Numbered from the stretch's first letter, positions 27,237 to 36,492 are shown. The stretch: 64,000 nt of DNA from Xanthomonas sp. F10 (GCF_014206815.1 NZ_JACHNP010000002.1:62001-126000); one strand, 5' to 3'. The notes: generated from the sequence alone by a model not told the origin. Made by a program: numbers and translations.

Positions 27237-27998
27237 ATGATGCCGACGCCGACTGCCTTGCGTGCTTCCCCCATCGCCCTGGTCGGTTTCGACGGCGACG
27301 ACACCCTGTGGAAGAGCGAGGACTACTACCGCGACGCCGAGGCCGCGTTCGAAGCCATCCTCGGCCAGTACCTGGACCTGCACGACGCCCGCACCCTGCA
27401 GCACCTGCTGACGGTGGAGCGGCGCAACCTGGCGGTGTTCGGCTACGGCGCGAAGGGCATGACCCTGTCGATGATCGAGGCGGCGATCGAGCTGACCGAT
27501 GCGCGGATCTCCGCGCGCGACATCGGGCGCATCGTCGAGATCGGGCGCAGCACGTTGCAGCACCCAGTGGAGGTGATCGCCGGCGTGCGCGAGGCGGTGG
27601 CGACGATCGCCGCCGAGTTCGAGATCGTGCTGATCACCAAGGGCGACCTGTTCCACCAGGAAGCCAAGATCGCGCAGTCCGGCCTGGGCGACCTGTTCCC
27701 GCGCATCGAAATCGTGTCCGAGAAAGACCCGAAGACCTACGCCAAGGTGCTGTCCGAGTTCGGCATCGGCGCCGAGCGCTTCGTGATGATCGGCAACTCG
27801 CTGCGGTCGGACGTGGAGCCGGTGATCGCGCTCGGCGGCTGGGGCATCCATACGCCATACACCACCACCTGGGCGCACGAGGCCGAGCACGGGCTGTCGG
27901 CCGACGAACCGCGCCTGCGCGAAGTCGCCGCGGCCGCGGACTGGCCGCAGGCGGTGGCGGATCTCAACCGGCATGCGGCGAGCCTGCAGCGGGGCTGA
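27237..27998 (+). CDS. HAD-superfamily hydrolase
   Basis: 253 residues of the haloacid dehalogenase fold: motif I GFDGDDTLW (nucleophile Asp), motif II LITKGD, motif III Lys in SEKDPKTY and motif IV GNSLRSDVEP. An alpha-helical C1 cap lies between motifs I and II, as in the YjjG/YigB group of nucleotide or sugar phosphatases. Substrate not predictable. Two consecutive ATG codons form the start. Confidence 0.88.
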   Translation: MMPTPTALRASPIALVGFDGDDTLWKSEDYYRDAEAAFEAILGQYLDLHDARTLQHLLTVERRNLAVFGYGAKGMTLSMIEAAIELTDARISARDIGRIVEIGRSTLQHPVEVIAGVREAVATIAAEFEIVLITKGDLFHQEAKIAQSGLGDLFPRIEIVSEKDPKTYAKVLSEFGIGAERFVMIGNSLRSDVEPVIALGGWGIHTPYTTTWAHEAEHGLSADEPRLREVAAAADWPQAVADLNRHAASLQRG

Positions 27999-28049
27999 GT
28001 GGATCCCTCGCCCAGCGGCGTTGGCATCATCGGCCGCTGGCCTTGTGGC

Positions 28050-28072
28050 GTAGGAGCGGCTTCAGCCGCGAC
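28050..28072 (+). repeat. Single arm of REP-like repeat
   Basis: A lone 23-base arm of the GTAGGAGCGG..GCCGCGAC family without its partner, 50 bases after the HAD gene. Confidence 0.75.
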
Positions 28073-28148
28073 ACCGCCGAGGCCTCGGTGTGCATACCTG
28101 CCGGCTTGCCGCGCTGACAGCGCCCCCTGCCTCCGGCAGAATCGACGC

Positions 28149-28739
28149 ATGCCTCTGCGTCCGTCTCCTGCCGGTCTGTTCCTGTGCGCCGCCCTGCTGG
28201 CGGCCGGCCCGGCCATGGCGCAGGGGGCGGCGGCGCCCGCGCGCGCCCCTGCCTCTGACAGCGGGGAGACGGCACCGGTCGAGGTGCCCGGCACCGACGA
28301 TGCCTGGATCGACCGTCAGTTGCTCGACATCGACCGCTACGCCGCGCGCTATCCCGACAGCTTTCTCGACGAGATCGCGCGCTATGCGCAGATGCCGCAC
28401 GGTTATGCCGAGGTCCTGCTGCACGATCGGCGCTGGCCGCCGCGCGATGTCTATGTCGCGGCGTTCCTGGCCAAGGCGGCGGGGCGACCCTACCGCGAGG
28501 TGGTGCGCGCACGCACGGCCGCCGGTGTCGCTGCCGGCTGGGCGACGGTGGCGAGCGACATGGACGCGCCGCCCGGTTCGCTGGCCTATCGTGCGCTGCG
28601 CCATGCCATCGTCGCCAGCTACGACCACTGGGATCGCCCGATCGTGCTGGACGCACTGTTGCGCCGGCAATTGGGCGACCGCGCCGCACGCGATCGCGCC
28701 GCGGCGCAGCCGCAGGACGGATCCGCGCGCACGCAATAA
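28149..28739 (+). CDS. Secreted protein of unknown function
   Basis: 196 residues with a signal peptide (cleaved after AMA, residue ~25), an Ala-rich spacer and a helical domain from ~residue 50. Features are DDAWIDRQLLDIDRYAARYP, LLHDRRWPPRDVYVAAFLA and a charged tail. No catalytic motif recognised. The ATG at 28149 is preferred because it starts the signal peptide. Likely periplasmic and conserved in Xanthomonadaceae; function unknown. Confidence 0.75.
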   Translation: MPLRPSPAGLFLCAALLAAGPAMAQGAAAPARAPASDSGETAPVEVPGTDDAWIDRQLLDIDRYAARYPDSFLDEIARYAQMPHGYAEVLLHDRRWPPRDVYVAAFLAKAAGRPYREVVRARTAAGVAAGWATVASDMDAPPGSLAYRALRHAIVASYDHWDRPIVLDALLRRQLGDRAARDRAAAQPQDGSARTQ

Positions 28740-29131
28740 GCGCGGAGGAGCACAACGACACAGAGCGGCCGCCTGCACGTTCGCCCATGTCGTTGCGCGA
28801 ACGTCCCGTTGTCCTGCACGGCATGCATGCACCGTTATGCATCAACGTCAGCGCATACCTAGCCCCTCACCCCCCGGGAGAGGGGTTGGGGCGAGGGTCG
28901 GGGCGCGCAGCGCCTCACGCAGTTTGGGTGCACGAGGCTGCGCCCGGACCCGCATCCGCCCCTGCGGGGCACCTTCTCCCGGCGGGAGAAGGAGACAGCG
29001 GTGCAGGCCACGTCCGTGCCGCACCGATACGCGCCGCGGGTTCATCCACACTGGCCGCGCCGCCGCCGCGGCGCGAGAATAGGCGTTCTGCCGGTCCTGC
29101 CGCCGGCGCCACCGCCGCTCCGGACCGCCCG
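28740..29131. repeat. 392-base gap with mosaic of palindromic repeats
   Basis: No gene. From ~28860 to ~28995 it is built of repeat pieces: a CCCC..GGGAGAGGGG hairpin, then CCGCCCCTGCGGGGCACC followed by CTTCTCCCGGCGGGAGAAG. The second piece is the same family (reverse strand) as the repeat inside nrdJb at 43271 and at the exonuclease III stop at 54042. Confidence 0.7.
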
Positions 29132-30493
29132 ATGACCAACGCCTTCGTTTCGCCCGACGCTATCCGCAGCCTGTTTGCGCAGGCCATGTCCGACATGTAC
29201 CGCACCGAGGTGCCGTTGTACGGCACGCTGATGGAGCTGGTGGCGCAGGTCAATGCGCAGACCCTGGCCGCGGACCCGGCGTTGGAGGCGCAACTGCAGC
29301 GCAACGACGAACGCGCGCGGCTGGACCAGGAGCGGCATGGCGCGATCCGCGTCGGCACTGCCGAGGAACTGGCCACCCTGCGCCGCCTGTTCGCGGTGAT
29401 GGGCATGGCGCCGGTGGGGTATTACGACCTGTCGGTGGCCGGCGTGCCGGTGCACTCCACCGCGTTCCGCCCGCTGGATGCCGCGGCGCTGGCGCGCAAC
29501 CCGTTCCGCGTGTTCACTTCGCTGCTGCGGATGGAGCTGATCGAGGACCCAGCGCTGCGCGAGCAGGCCGCGCAGATCCTCGCCAAGCGGCGCATCTTCA
29601 CCGACGGCGCCCTCGCGTTGATCGCGCAATGCGAACGCGACGGCGGCCTGGTCGACGCGGATGCGCAGCGTTTCGTTGCCGAGGCGCTGGAGACCTTCCG
29701 CTGGCACAGCGACGCCACCGTGAGCCTGCCGACCTACCGTGCGCTGAGCGAGGCGCACAAGCTGATCGCCGACGTGGTCAGCTTCCACGGCCCGCACATC
29801 AACCACCTGACCCCGCGCACCCTGGACATCGACGCGGCGCAGGCGGAAATGCTGCGCCGGGGCATCGACGCCAAGGCGGTGATCGAAGGCCCGCCGCGCC
29901 GCGCCTGCCCGATCCTGCTGCGCCAGACCAGCTTCAAGGCGCTGGAGGAAACCGTGCGTTTCCCGGCGGGCGCGGACAGCGCCGAGGCCGGTACCCACAC
30001 CGCGCGGTTCGGCGAGATCGAACAGCGTGGCCTGGCCCTGACGCCGAAGGGTCGCGCGCTGTACGACGCGCTGCTGGAGCGCGCGCGCGCGGCCGAGGGC
30101 AGCGCCGGTGCCGACTACGCCACGCGCCTGCATGCCGTGTTCGCCGATTTCCCCGACGACTACGCCACCCTGCGCCGCGAGGGCCTGGGCTATTTCCGCT
30201 ATGCGCTGACCGACGCCGGTCGCGCCGCCGGCGCCGCCGCCCTGGCCGGCAAGCCGGCCGAAGCATTGATCGCCGACGGTCTGGCCAGCGCCGACCCGAT
30301 CGTCTACGAGGATTTCCTGCCGGTCAGCGCTGCGGGCATCTTCCAGTCCAACCTCGGCGGCGGCGAACAGCGCGCCTACGCCGCGCACGCCAACCGCGCC
30401 GCATTCGAGCAGGCGCTGGGCGCGCCGGTGCACGACGAATTCGCCATCTACGCCGGCATCGAGCGCGATTCGCTGCAGGCGCTGGCGGGTTGA
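29132..30493 (+). CDS. hglS: 2-oxoadipate dioxygenase/decarboxylase, HglS (DUF1338) family
   Basis: 453 residues matching the DUF1338/YdcJ family, iron(II) enzymes of the VOC-like fold that convert 2-oxoadipate to D-2-hydroxyglutarate in D-lysine catabolism (EC 1.13.11.93 in Pseudomonas). Visible marks include metal-site histidines such as GPHINHLTPRTLDID, the substrate-arginine region FRVFTSLLRMEL and PIVYEDFLPVSAAGIF near the end. Family assignment is strong. The lysine role is inferred, since no other lysine catabolic gene lies nearby. Confidence 0.85.
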   Translation: MTNAFVSPDAIRSLFAQAMSDMYRTEVPLYGTLMELVAQVNAQTLAADPALEAQLQRNDERARLDQERHGAIRVGTAEELATLRRLFAVMGMAPVGYYDLSVAGVPVHSTAFRPLDAAALARNPFRVFTSLLRMELIEDPALREQAAQILAKRRIFTDGALALIAQCERDGGLVDADAQRFVAEALETFRWHSDATVSLPTYRALSEAHKLIADVVSFHGPHINHLTPRTLDIDAAQAEMLRRGIDAKAVIEGPPRRACPILLRQTSFKALEETVRFPAGADSAEAGTHTARFGEIEQRGLALTPKGRALYDALLERARAAEGSAGADYATRLHAVFADFPDDYATLRREGLGYFRYALTDAGRAAGAAALAGKPAEALIADGLASADPIVYEDFLPVSAAGIFQSNLGGGEQRAYAAHANRAAFEQALGAPVHDEFAIYAGIERDSLQALAG

Positions 30494-30960
30494 AGGCATG
30501 GCCGGCGCGCCGGTTGGCGTGCCATGGCGATCGGCAGGAAAGCGCGCAGCGGTTGGCTTGCCGCGGGCCTGCTGCTGTCGTAGGAGCGGCTTCAGCCGCG
30601 ACAGGCGTTCATGGGAAGGCCCGTCGCGGCTGAAGCCGCTCCTACAAGAACACGATCAGTGTGAGGGTGCATTGTGGGAGGGACTTCAGGCCCGGCGGCT
30701 TCCGAAGACAACAACGCTGCTCACACCGTCGCGTCGCGGCTGAAGCCGCTCCTACGAGTGCACGATGGGCATGGTGCTGCACTGTGGGAGGGACTTCAGT
30801 CCCGACGGTGTCCGAAGACAGCAATGCTCACACCCCCGCGCGTCGCGGCCGCAGTGGCTTACAAGGAATACGCGCGAGGCGCTGCACCGCCCGATGCCGC
30901 TCGACACCAGCCCCGCGCCTGCCTGCGCGACCTGGGGCGCGCAGGCCGATCGACCGCGGC
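30494..30960. repeat. 467-base repeat-filled gap
   Basis: No gene. A full REP-like palindrome occupies 30580-30645 and a single arm 30733-30755. Two diverged copies of another unit of about 55 bases, starting TGTGGGAGGGACTTCAG and containing TCCGAAGAC and CACAC, lie at ~30673-30730 and ~30783-30836. The gap separates two convergent genes. Confidence 0.75.
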
Positions 30961-32331
30961 TTACCCCGCGTAGCGCGCCTTCAACATCGCATACGCCGAA
31001 CGCAGCGCCAGCGCTTCGCCACCCGCCGGGCGGCCGGGGCGGTCGCTGTCGTTCCAGGCGTACACGTCCAGGTGCGCCCAGACCTGCCTGGCCGGCACGA
31101 AGCGCTCCAGGTAAAGCGCCGCGGTCACCGCGCCGGCCATGCGCGAGCCGGCGTTGGCCAGGTCGGCGACCGAGCTGGTCAGGTAGCGCAGGTACGGGCG
31201 CCACAGCGGCATGCGCCAGACCGGGTCACGAGTGCGCTCGCCGGCGGCGATCCAGGCCTGCGCCAGCGTGTCGTCGTTGCTGAACAGTGCCGGCAGGTCC
31301 GGGCCCAGGGCGATGCGCGCGGCGCCGGTCAGGGTGGCGAAATCCAGGATTGCGTCCGGGCGCTGCTCGCCGGCATAGGCCAGCGCATCGCACAGCACCA
31401 GGCGGCCTTCGGCGTCGGTGTTGTCGATCTCCACGCTGGTGCCCTGGCGGGTGGCGATGACCTCGCCGGGGCGGAACGCGTTCGGGCCGACGGAGTTTTC
31501 CACCGCCGGCAGCAGCACGGTCAGCCGCAGCGGCAGCCGCTGCGCCATCACCAGCCCGGCCAGCGCCAGGGCGTGCGCGGCGCCGCCCATGTCCTTCTTC
31601 ATGTTGCGCATGCCGTCGGCCGGCTTCAGGTCCAGGCCGCCGGTGTCGAAACATACGCCCTTGCCGACCAGGGCCACTTGCGGATGCGCCTCCTCGCCCC
31701 AGCGCAGCACCAGCAGCCGCGGCGCGCGGTGCGAGGCGCGGCCGACCGCGTGGATCGCCGGGAAGTTCTGCGCCAGCAGCGCGTCGCCGACGATGCTCTC
31801 GAACTGCGCACCGTGTTCCTGCGCGATCGCGCGCGCGGCGTCTTCCAGTTGCTCCGGCCCCATGTGCTCGGTCGGCGTGTTGACCCAGTCGCGCACGCGC
31901 AGGCTGGCGGCGATCAGGTCGCGCACTTCCGCCTGCGGCGTGGCCAGCAACTGCGCCGGCAGCCGCGCCGGTTGCTTGTAGCGGGCGAAGCGGTAGCTGC
32001 CCAGGCCCCAACCCAGGTGCAGCGCCGCAAGCGTGTCGGCGTCCAGCGCCGTCTCCACCCGCCAGGTGCTGCCGGCCGGCAGCGCGTACGGCGCATGCGC
32101 ATAGGCATACGCATCGCCGCGATCGCCGACGCCCAGCACCGCGGCGGCCACGCCGTCGGCGCCCGGCAGCAGCAGCACGCTGCCCGGTGCGGCCACGAAT
32201 TGCTGGGCGTCCATCCACGCCGCCCAGGCCGGCGCTTGCGCCGCGCGCCATTCGGCCAGGTGGTCGCGGTCCAGCACGTACAGCGGCAGCGCGTGGGACG
32301 AGGCGTCGGTGAAGCCGGTCGGCAGGGACAT
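30961..32331 (-). CDS. M17-family leucyl aminopeptidase
   Basis: 456-residue cytosolic aminopeptidase. The C-terminal catalytic domain has the M17 signature NTDAEGRL, the Lys and Asp ligands in VGKGVCFDTGG, and the KKDMGGAA helix. The N-terminal third is divergent from PepA, as in the second M17 protein common in Xanthomonas. It releases N-terminal residues from peptides using two metal ions. The HAD gene upstream on the same strand ends about 50 bases before its start, so they may be cotranscribed. Confidence 0.92.
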   Translation of the reverse strand: MSLPTGFTDASSHALPLYVLDRDHLAEWRAAQAPAWAAWMDAQQFVAAPGSVLLLPGADGVAAAVLGVGDRGDAYAYAHAPYALPAGSTWRVETALDADTLAALHLGWGLGSYRFARYKQPARLPAQLLATPQAEVRDLIAASLRVRDWVNTPTEHMGPEQLEDAARAIAQEHGAQFESIVGDALLAQNFPAIHAVGRASHRAPRLLVLRWGEEAHPQVALVGKGVCFDTGGLDLKPADGMRNMKKDMGGAAHALALAGLVMAQRLPLRLTVLLPAVENSVGPNAFRPGEVIATRQGTSVEIDNTDAEGRLVLCDALAYAGEQRPDAILDFATLTGAARIALGPDLPALFSNDDTLAQAWIAAGERTRDPVWRMPLWRPYLRYLTSSVADLANAGSRMAGAVTAALYLERFVPARQVWAHLDVYAWNDSDRPGRPAGGEALALRSAYAMLKARYAG

Positions 32332-32380
32332 CAGCGGATCCTTGGAAGAGGGAGGTGGCCGGCGGGCCAGCGCGCGAGGG

Positions 32381-33094
32381 TCATGCGCGCGCGACGGCCG
32401 GCTGGGTCGCGTCCAGCCAGTCGGCCAGGCCGGTGAGGGTGTCGAAATGCAGGTCGGGCGGGGTCGGCGGATGCCAAGCCTGCGCATCGCGGTTGATCCA
32501 GCAGCCGCGCAGGCCGGCCTGCATCGCGCCGACCACGTCGATCTCGATGTGGTCGCCCACGTGCAGCACCTGCGCGCAGGGCAGGCCCAGGCGCGCGCAG
32601 GCGGCGCGGAAGATGCCCGGGTCCGGCTTGGCCGCGCCGTGCTCGCGGGCACTGAGCTGGAAGGCGAAATGCTGGTCCAGGCCGATCGTGGCCAGGTCGG
32701 CGTTGCCGTTGCTCAACGCCACCACCGGCACGCGCGCGGCGATGCGCTCCAACGCGGCGATGCTGTCCGGATAGCACTCCACCTGGTTGCGCGCGGCATG
32801 GAACACCGCATAGGCCGGTTCCAGCAGCGCGGCGTCGGCGCCGCTCTCGTGCAGCGCGCGGCGCAGCGTCAAGCGGCGCAGTTCGCTGAGGTCGTGATGC
32901 AGGTGCGGATGCGCGGCGAACACGTCTTCGCGCAGCTGCCGCATCGCCGCGACCGGGAAGCGTGCGGCGGTGGCCGGGCTGTGCTGCAGCAGCCAGTCGT
33001 GCAGCACCTGCTCGATGCGCGCGCCGATCGGCGCGAACGGCCACAGCGTGTCGTCCAGATCCAGCGTGATCGCGCGGACGGGGAAGGAGGGCAT
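32381..33094 (-). CDS. HAD-superfamily phosphatase (YigB-like)
   Basis: 237 residues with motif I LDLDDTLW, motif II LSNGN, motif III Lys in HGAAKPDPGIF and motif IV HVGDHIEIDVVGA, plus a C1 helical cap. Closest in pattern to YigB, the FMN phosphatase of riboflavin synthesis, but HAD specificity cannot be settled by motif. An in-frame GTG nine bases upstream is an alternative start. Confidence 0.88.
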   Translation of the reverse strand: MPSFPVRAITLDLDDTLWPFAPIGARIEQVLHDWLLQHSPATAARFPVAAMRQLREDVFAAHPHLHHDLSELRRLTLRRALHESGADAALLEPAYAVFHAARNQVECYPDSIAALERIAARVPVVALSNGNADLATIGLDQHFAFQLSAREHGAAKPDPGIFRAACARLGLPCAQVLHVGDHIEIDVVGAMQAGLRGCWINRDAQAWHPPTPPDLHFDTLTGLADWLDATQPAVARA

Positions 33095-33198
33095 GGAAGT
33101 CACCGGCGCATTTTACGCCAAGCGCCACCGCCGTCGCGGGCCGCATCCGATAGACAGCACGCCGTGGCGCTTTCGACGCCCAATCCCGAATCCCCGCC

Positions 33199-34311
33199 TC
33201 ACTCCAGCAGCCGTGCCCAGCGCTGCATGCCCTCCACCCGCGCCAGCACCATCTTGATGCACACCAGCAGCGGCACCGCCAGCAGCAGGCCGATCATGCC
33301 CCACAGCCAGCCGAACAGCATCAGCGCCAGGATCAGCATCAGCGGCGAGATCGCCATGCGCCGGCCGAGCACGATCGGCGTCACTACCTGGCCCTCGAGC
33401 GTGTGCAGGGCCAGGTACAGGGTCGCCGGCAGCGCCGCGCTCAGCGGGTCGCGGAAGGCGACGAACCCCATCAGCAGCATCAGCACCGCGCCGATCAGCG
33501 GCCCCACGTACGGCGCGAAGTTCAGCAGCGCCACCACCGTGCCCCACAGCAACGCTTCCTGCGGCGGGATCTTCAGCAGGATCAGGATGCCAGCGAAGAT
33601 CAGGCCGACCAGCGTGTTGATCACGGTGATGGTCAGGACGTAGCGCGAGACCTCGCGTTCGATCGAGCGCAGGATCTCGGTGGTGAACTTCTGTTGCTGG
33701 CGGTTGGGCAGCAAGGCGATCGCATGGCGCTGCAGGTTCTCGCCGAACACCATGAAGAAGAACGTCAGCAGCACCACCGCCAGCACCGAGGCGGCCAGCC
33801 GCGGGGTCCGCACCAGCGCCTTGTACGGGTCGTCCATCTGCGTGCGGATCACCTGCACGCGGCGACCGCTCTCGCCGCCGGCGGCGCGGGCGAAGTTCTC
33901 CGCGGCCTGGTTGGCCTGCTGCATCGGCTTGGTCAGGTCGCGCACCTGGGTGGCGAGGTGGCGCAGCTGCGCCGGCGCCTGCTGCGCCCATTCGGCGGCG
34001 GGGCCGGCCAACTGCACGGTCAGGGTCGTCGCCACCGCCATGCCGGACAGCAGCACCAGCAGCGCGGCCAGGAAGCGCGGCAGGTACAGCCGTTGCAGCA
34101 CGCGCAGGATCGGGTTGCCGACCAGGGCGAAGAAGGCCGAGAGCAGGATCGGCAGGATCACGTCCTGTGCCGCCCACAGCGTGTAGCAGACCGCCAGCGT
34201 CGCCAGCACCACCAGCGAGACCGGTCCGCGCGGGCGCGGCGCGGGCGGCGGCGGCAGGGCGTCGTGCGGCGCGTCGTCGGCGACGGCCGCGGGATCGGAA
34301 ACTGTACTCAT
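33199..34311 (-). CDS. AI-2E family transporter (PerM/YdiK-type permease)
   Basis: 370-residue membrane protein with a Pro/Ala-rich cytosolic N terminus, two early helices (about 30-75), a long extracytoplasmic region with Gln-rich helices, and at least four C-terminal helices. The conserved family end FLAPYVG-type motif appears as NFAPYVGPLIGA and the HTLEGQVVTPIVLG block is clear. The family includes the AI-2 exporter TqsA and sodium/proton antiporters. The ATG at 34311 (MSTVSDP) is chosen over a longer form beginning at 34353 with implausible residues. Confidence 0.88.
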   Translation of the reverse strand: MSTVSDPAAVADDAPHDALPPPPAPRPRGPVSLVVLATLAVCYTLWAAQDVILPILLSAFFALVGNPILRVLQRLYLPRFLAALLVLLSGMAVATTLTVQLAGPAAEWAQQAPAQLRHLATQVRDLTKPMQQANQAAENFARAAGGESGRRVQVIRTQMDDPYKALVRTPRLAASVLAVVLLTFFFMVFGENLQRHAIALLPNRQQQKFTTEILRSIEREVSRYVLTITVINTLVGLIFAGILILLKIPPQEALLWGTVVALLNFAPYVGPLIGAVLMLLMGFVAFRDPLSAALPATLYLALHTLEGQVVTPIVLGRRMAISPLMLILALMLFGWLWGMIGLLLAVPLLVCIKMVLARVEGMQRWARLLE

Positions 34312-34611
34312 CGGACCTGCGAGACGGTGGCCGCGGCGCGCGCCGCAGTGCACGCGCCGGACGGCGTCGAAAAGGAAGCGAAGTGTAGGCCGATCGTGGC
34401 CGGGGCGGTATCAAGACCGCGTGGCCGCCGCGTGCGCGCGGCGTTGCGCCGACGGTCGCCCGGCACTGCGTGCAATCCGGCGGCGCCGCAATGGAACCGG
34501 ATGTGCGGCGCCATCGTAGGAGCGGCTTCAGCCGCGACGGGCTTTACCGGGAACGCCCATCGCGGCTGAAGCCGCTCCTACACTGCGCTCCGTGTGCGTG
34601 CCGGAGGCGGC
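34312..34611. repeat. 300-base gap containing REP-like palindrome
   Basis: The palindrome spans 34516-34581 (arms GTAGGAGCGG..GCGAC and GCGGCTGAAGCCGCTCCTAC). The remaining bases, toward the AI-2E gene start, hold its promoter but no motif I can name. Confidence 0.7.
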
Positions 34612-35085
34612 CTAGCGCTCGGACAGGTCGGTCGCCGCTTCCGCCGCGGCCGGGTGCCCGGGACGCGAGGCCATCGGCGGCCAGGGGCGCGGGCCGGCAG
34701 CAGGGGCGGCGGCGGGCTGCGCTGCGGGCGGAGTGCTGGCGTCCTCGGCCGCGTCCTGCGCGGTATCCGCCGCCTCCTCGGCATTGTCGGAGGCGCGCTC
34801 GGCGTTGTCCGAGGCGCTCTTGGCGGTGGTGGCGTTGATCAGGCTGGAGACCGCGCTGAGCATCTGCAGCCAGCGTGCGCCGCCGAGCTTGCCGACCACG
34901 GCCGCCGGTTCGGCGCGCCCGACCAGGAAGCCGGTGCCGAGGCCAACGATCACGATCCGCCACGGCGTCCAGCCTTCGCGCCAGACCTGCTGCAGGGTCG
35001 TCCAGTGCGTGCGCACCTGCTCCTGGCGCCCTTCCAGCACCGATTCGGCGCGGGCGATGCGGTGCTGCAATTGCCGCAGGGTCAT
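34612..35085 (-). CDS. Membrane-associated protein downstream of YqjE-like gene
   Basis: 157 residues. The N-terminal half is helical and charged (RQLQHRIARAESVLEGRQEQV) with a Trp-rich segment and one short membrane-prone stretch (~residues 42-58, IVIVGLGTGFLVGRA). The C-terminal half is Ala/Glu/Asp-rich coiled-coil then Pro/Ala-rich. It occupies the place of YqjK-like genes after yqjD-yqjE and starts inside the stop of the upstream gene (four-base overlap). Family not certain. Confidence 0.75.
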   Translation of the reverse strand: MTLRQLQHRIARAESVLEGRQEQVRTHWTTLQQVWREGWTPWRIVIVGLGTGFLVGRAEPAAVVGKLGGARWLQMLSAVSSLINATTAKSASDNAERASDNAEEAADTAQDAAEDASTPPAAQPAAAPAAGPRPWPPMASRPGHPAAAEAATDLSER

Positions 35086-35558
35086 GGCGTGGCCTCGCGC
35101 TTGGCGACGTCTTCGTCGCTGTCCTCGTCATCGCCACCGATGCCCAGCTTGGCCAGCTGGCGGCGGGTGGCGTCGAGCTTGCTCATGTCGAAGTAGCGCA
35201 ACGCCTGCCAGGCACCGAGCGCGGTGACCACCAGGCTGAAGGCGGCCGTCGCCGAGATCGACGCCAGCCACGACCAGCCCATGCGCTGCAGCAAGGCGAT
35301 CATCGCGCCCATCAGCAGCATCCAGGCCGAGGCGCCGAACGCCACCGACACGGTCAGCCATACCAGGGCCCGCGCCAACGCGGCGCGGGCCAGGGCCAGA
35401 TCCGCGGCCACCAGCTTGCGCAGCGCGCGGCCGGTATCCAGGGTGGCGGTGAGTCCTTCGCGGCCGGCGGTGCCGAGCGCGCGGAAGGATTCCTCCAGCG
35501 ACGGTGCGGCCGCGGCGTCTGCCGCGGCACCGTCGGCGCGGGCCTGCTCCTCGCTCAC
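35082..35558 (-). CDS. YqjE-like membrane protein (phage-holin superfamily III fold)
   Basis: 158 residues with an acidic Ala-rich N terminus, an amphipathic helix (LRKLVAADLALARAALARALV) and two adjacent membrane helices (about 62-85 and 92-115). This is the layout of YqjE/holin-superfamily-III proteins, which in bacterial chromosomes act with YqjD at the inner membrane rather than as phage holins. Coupled by overlap to the downstream gene and separated by seven bases from the YqjD-like gene upstream. Confidence 0.82.
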   Translation of the reverse strand: MSEEQARADGAAADAAAAPSLEESFRALGTAGREGLTATLDTGRALRKLVAADLALARAALARALVWLTVSVAFGASAWMLLMGAMIALLQRMGWSWLASISATAAFSLVVTALGAWQALRYFDMSKLDATRRQLAKLGIGGDDEDSDEDVAKREATP

Positions 35559-35565
35559 GTGCGGC

Positions 35566-35937
35566 TTACTTGTCGCCGCCGCTGCGCGCCAGCTTGGCGA
35601 TGATCCAGCCGGTGGCGAAGGCCACGCCGAACGACGCCAGCGGACGCTCGCGGATCAGTTCGGCAGCGCTGTCGATCAGGTCGCGGCCCTTGTCCAGCAG
35701 CACGTCCACCTGCTCCTTCGCCGCCGCGCCGCCGAATTCGGCCGCGGCCAAGCCGGACAGGGCGCTGTCGGACAGCTCGGCCTTGACGTTGGCCTTGCCC
35801 AGCTTCAGTTCTTCGCCGGCGGCACCGGCAGCGCCCTTGATCGCATCACCGGCGTAGCTGGCCGCGGACTTCAGGTGCGCGCCGGCCTCGCTCAGGTTGT
35901 CCTTGAGGTTTTCGGTATTGGTCGGGCTGGCATTCAT
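35566..35937 (-). CDS. YqjD/ElaB-family (DUF883) inner-membrane ribosome-associated-type protein
   Basis: 123 residues: a long charged helical region with Ala/Gly-rich repeats (residues ~10-90), then the DUF883 hallmark RERPLASFGVAFATGWIIAKL, a single C-terminal membrane anchor. E. coli relatives bind stationary-phase ribosomes at the membrane. AGGAG lies eight bases before the ATG at 35937; the ATG two codons earlier is too close to it. It heads a three-gene set on this strand. Confidence 0.85.
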   Translation of the reverse strand: MNASPTNTENLKDNLSEAGAHLKSAASYAGDAIKGAAGAAGEELKLGKANVKAELSDSALSGLAAAEFGGAAAKEQVDVLLDKGRDLIDSAAELIRERPLASFGVAFATGWIIAKLARSGGDK

Positions 35938-36254
35938 GGGCATGTCTCCTCTGGGGTTTGGGGGCCTGCCGTCCGCCGATGCGGACGCTGCGCAGAACGG
36001 GGCGACACCAATACCATCGGCGGGGTGTACGGGGTGTTAGCTCGTCGCCGCGGGCGATGCGCCATAGTGTCGGAGCTCGCCGGCGAATGGCCAAGAGCGG
36101 CCAGCAAAACGACTCGCAGCCACCGTCGGCGCGGACGTGCTCGGAACCGGCAGGCACCACGCGTGCACGGCGGTTACTTCGCGCCGGCCGCACCCCAACT
36201 GGCGGCGGCTCGCGACGTCTTGTCAGCCATCCCAAAAGCCCTGGAGGACCTGTC
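35938..36254. other. 317-base divergent gap
   Basis: Upstream of the leftward YqjD-like operon and the rightward KTSC gene. Around 36000-36060 it is less GC-rich than average (ACACCAATACC, GTGTACGGGGTGTTAGC) and likely carries the promoters. No gene or clear operator seen. Confidence 0.4.
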
Positions 36255-36482
36255 ATGCACGCATACGGCAACCGGAGCGGCCACGCCGGGGTGGTCGCCT
36301 ACGACAGCGGTCCGGACTGGATCGTGCTGCGCTTCGCCGATGGCGCCACCTACCGTTACGACCGCCATCATCCCGGCCTGCTCCACGTGCTGGAGATGCA
36401 GCGCCTGGCCGCGGCCGGGCGCGGCCTCACCACCTATCTCAACCAGCACGTGCGCGACGACTACGCCGCGCGCCTGGACTGA
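36255..36482 (+). CDS. KTSC-domain small protein
   Basis: 75 residues matching the KTSC domain in layout: an N-terminal strand pair (AGVVAYDSGPDWIVLRFADG), the YRYDRHHPGLLHVL box, and a Gly-Leu-x-x-Tyr end (GRGLTTYLNQHV). The eponymous Lys-Thr-Ser-Cys stretch is diverged here. Function unknown in bacteria; some relatives accompany lysyl-tRNA synthetase-like genes. GGAGG precedes the start. Confidence 0.75.
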   Translation: MHAYGNRSGHAGVVAYDSGPDWIVLRFADGATYRYDRHHPGLLHVLEMQRLAAAGRGLTTYLNQHVRDDYAARLD

Positions 36483-36492
36483 GGGCGTCGCC

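Noticed and set aside
35082-35558. Prophage holin
   Set aside because: The holin-like family here is the chromosomal YqjE type in a yqjD-yqjE set, with no other phage genes nearby.
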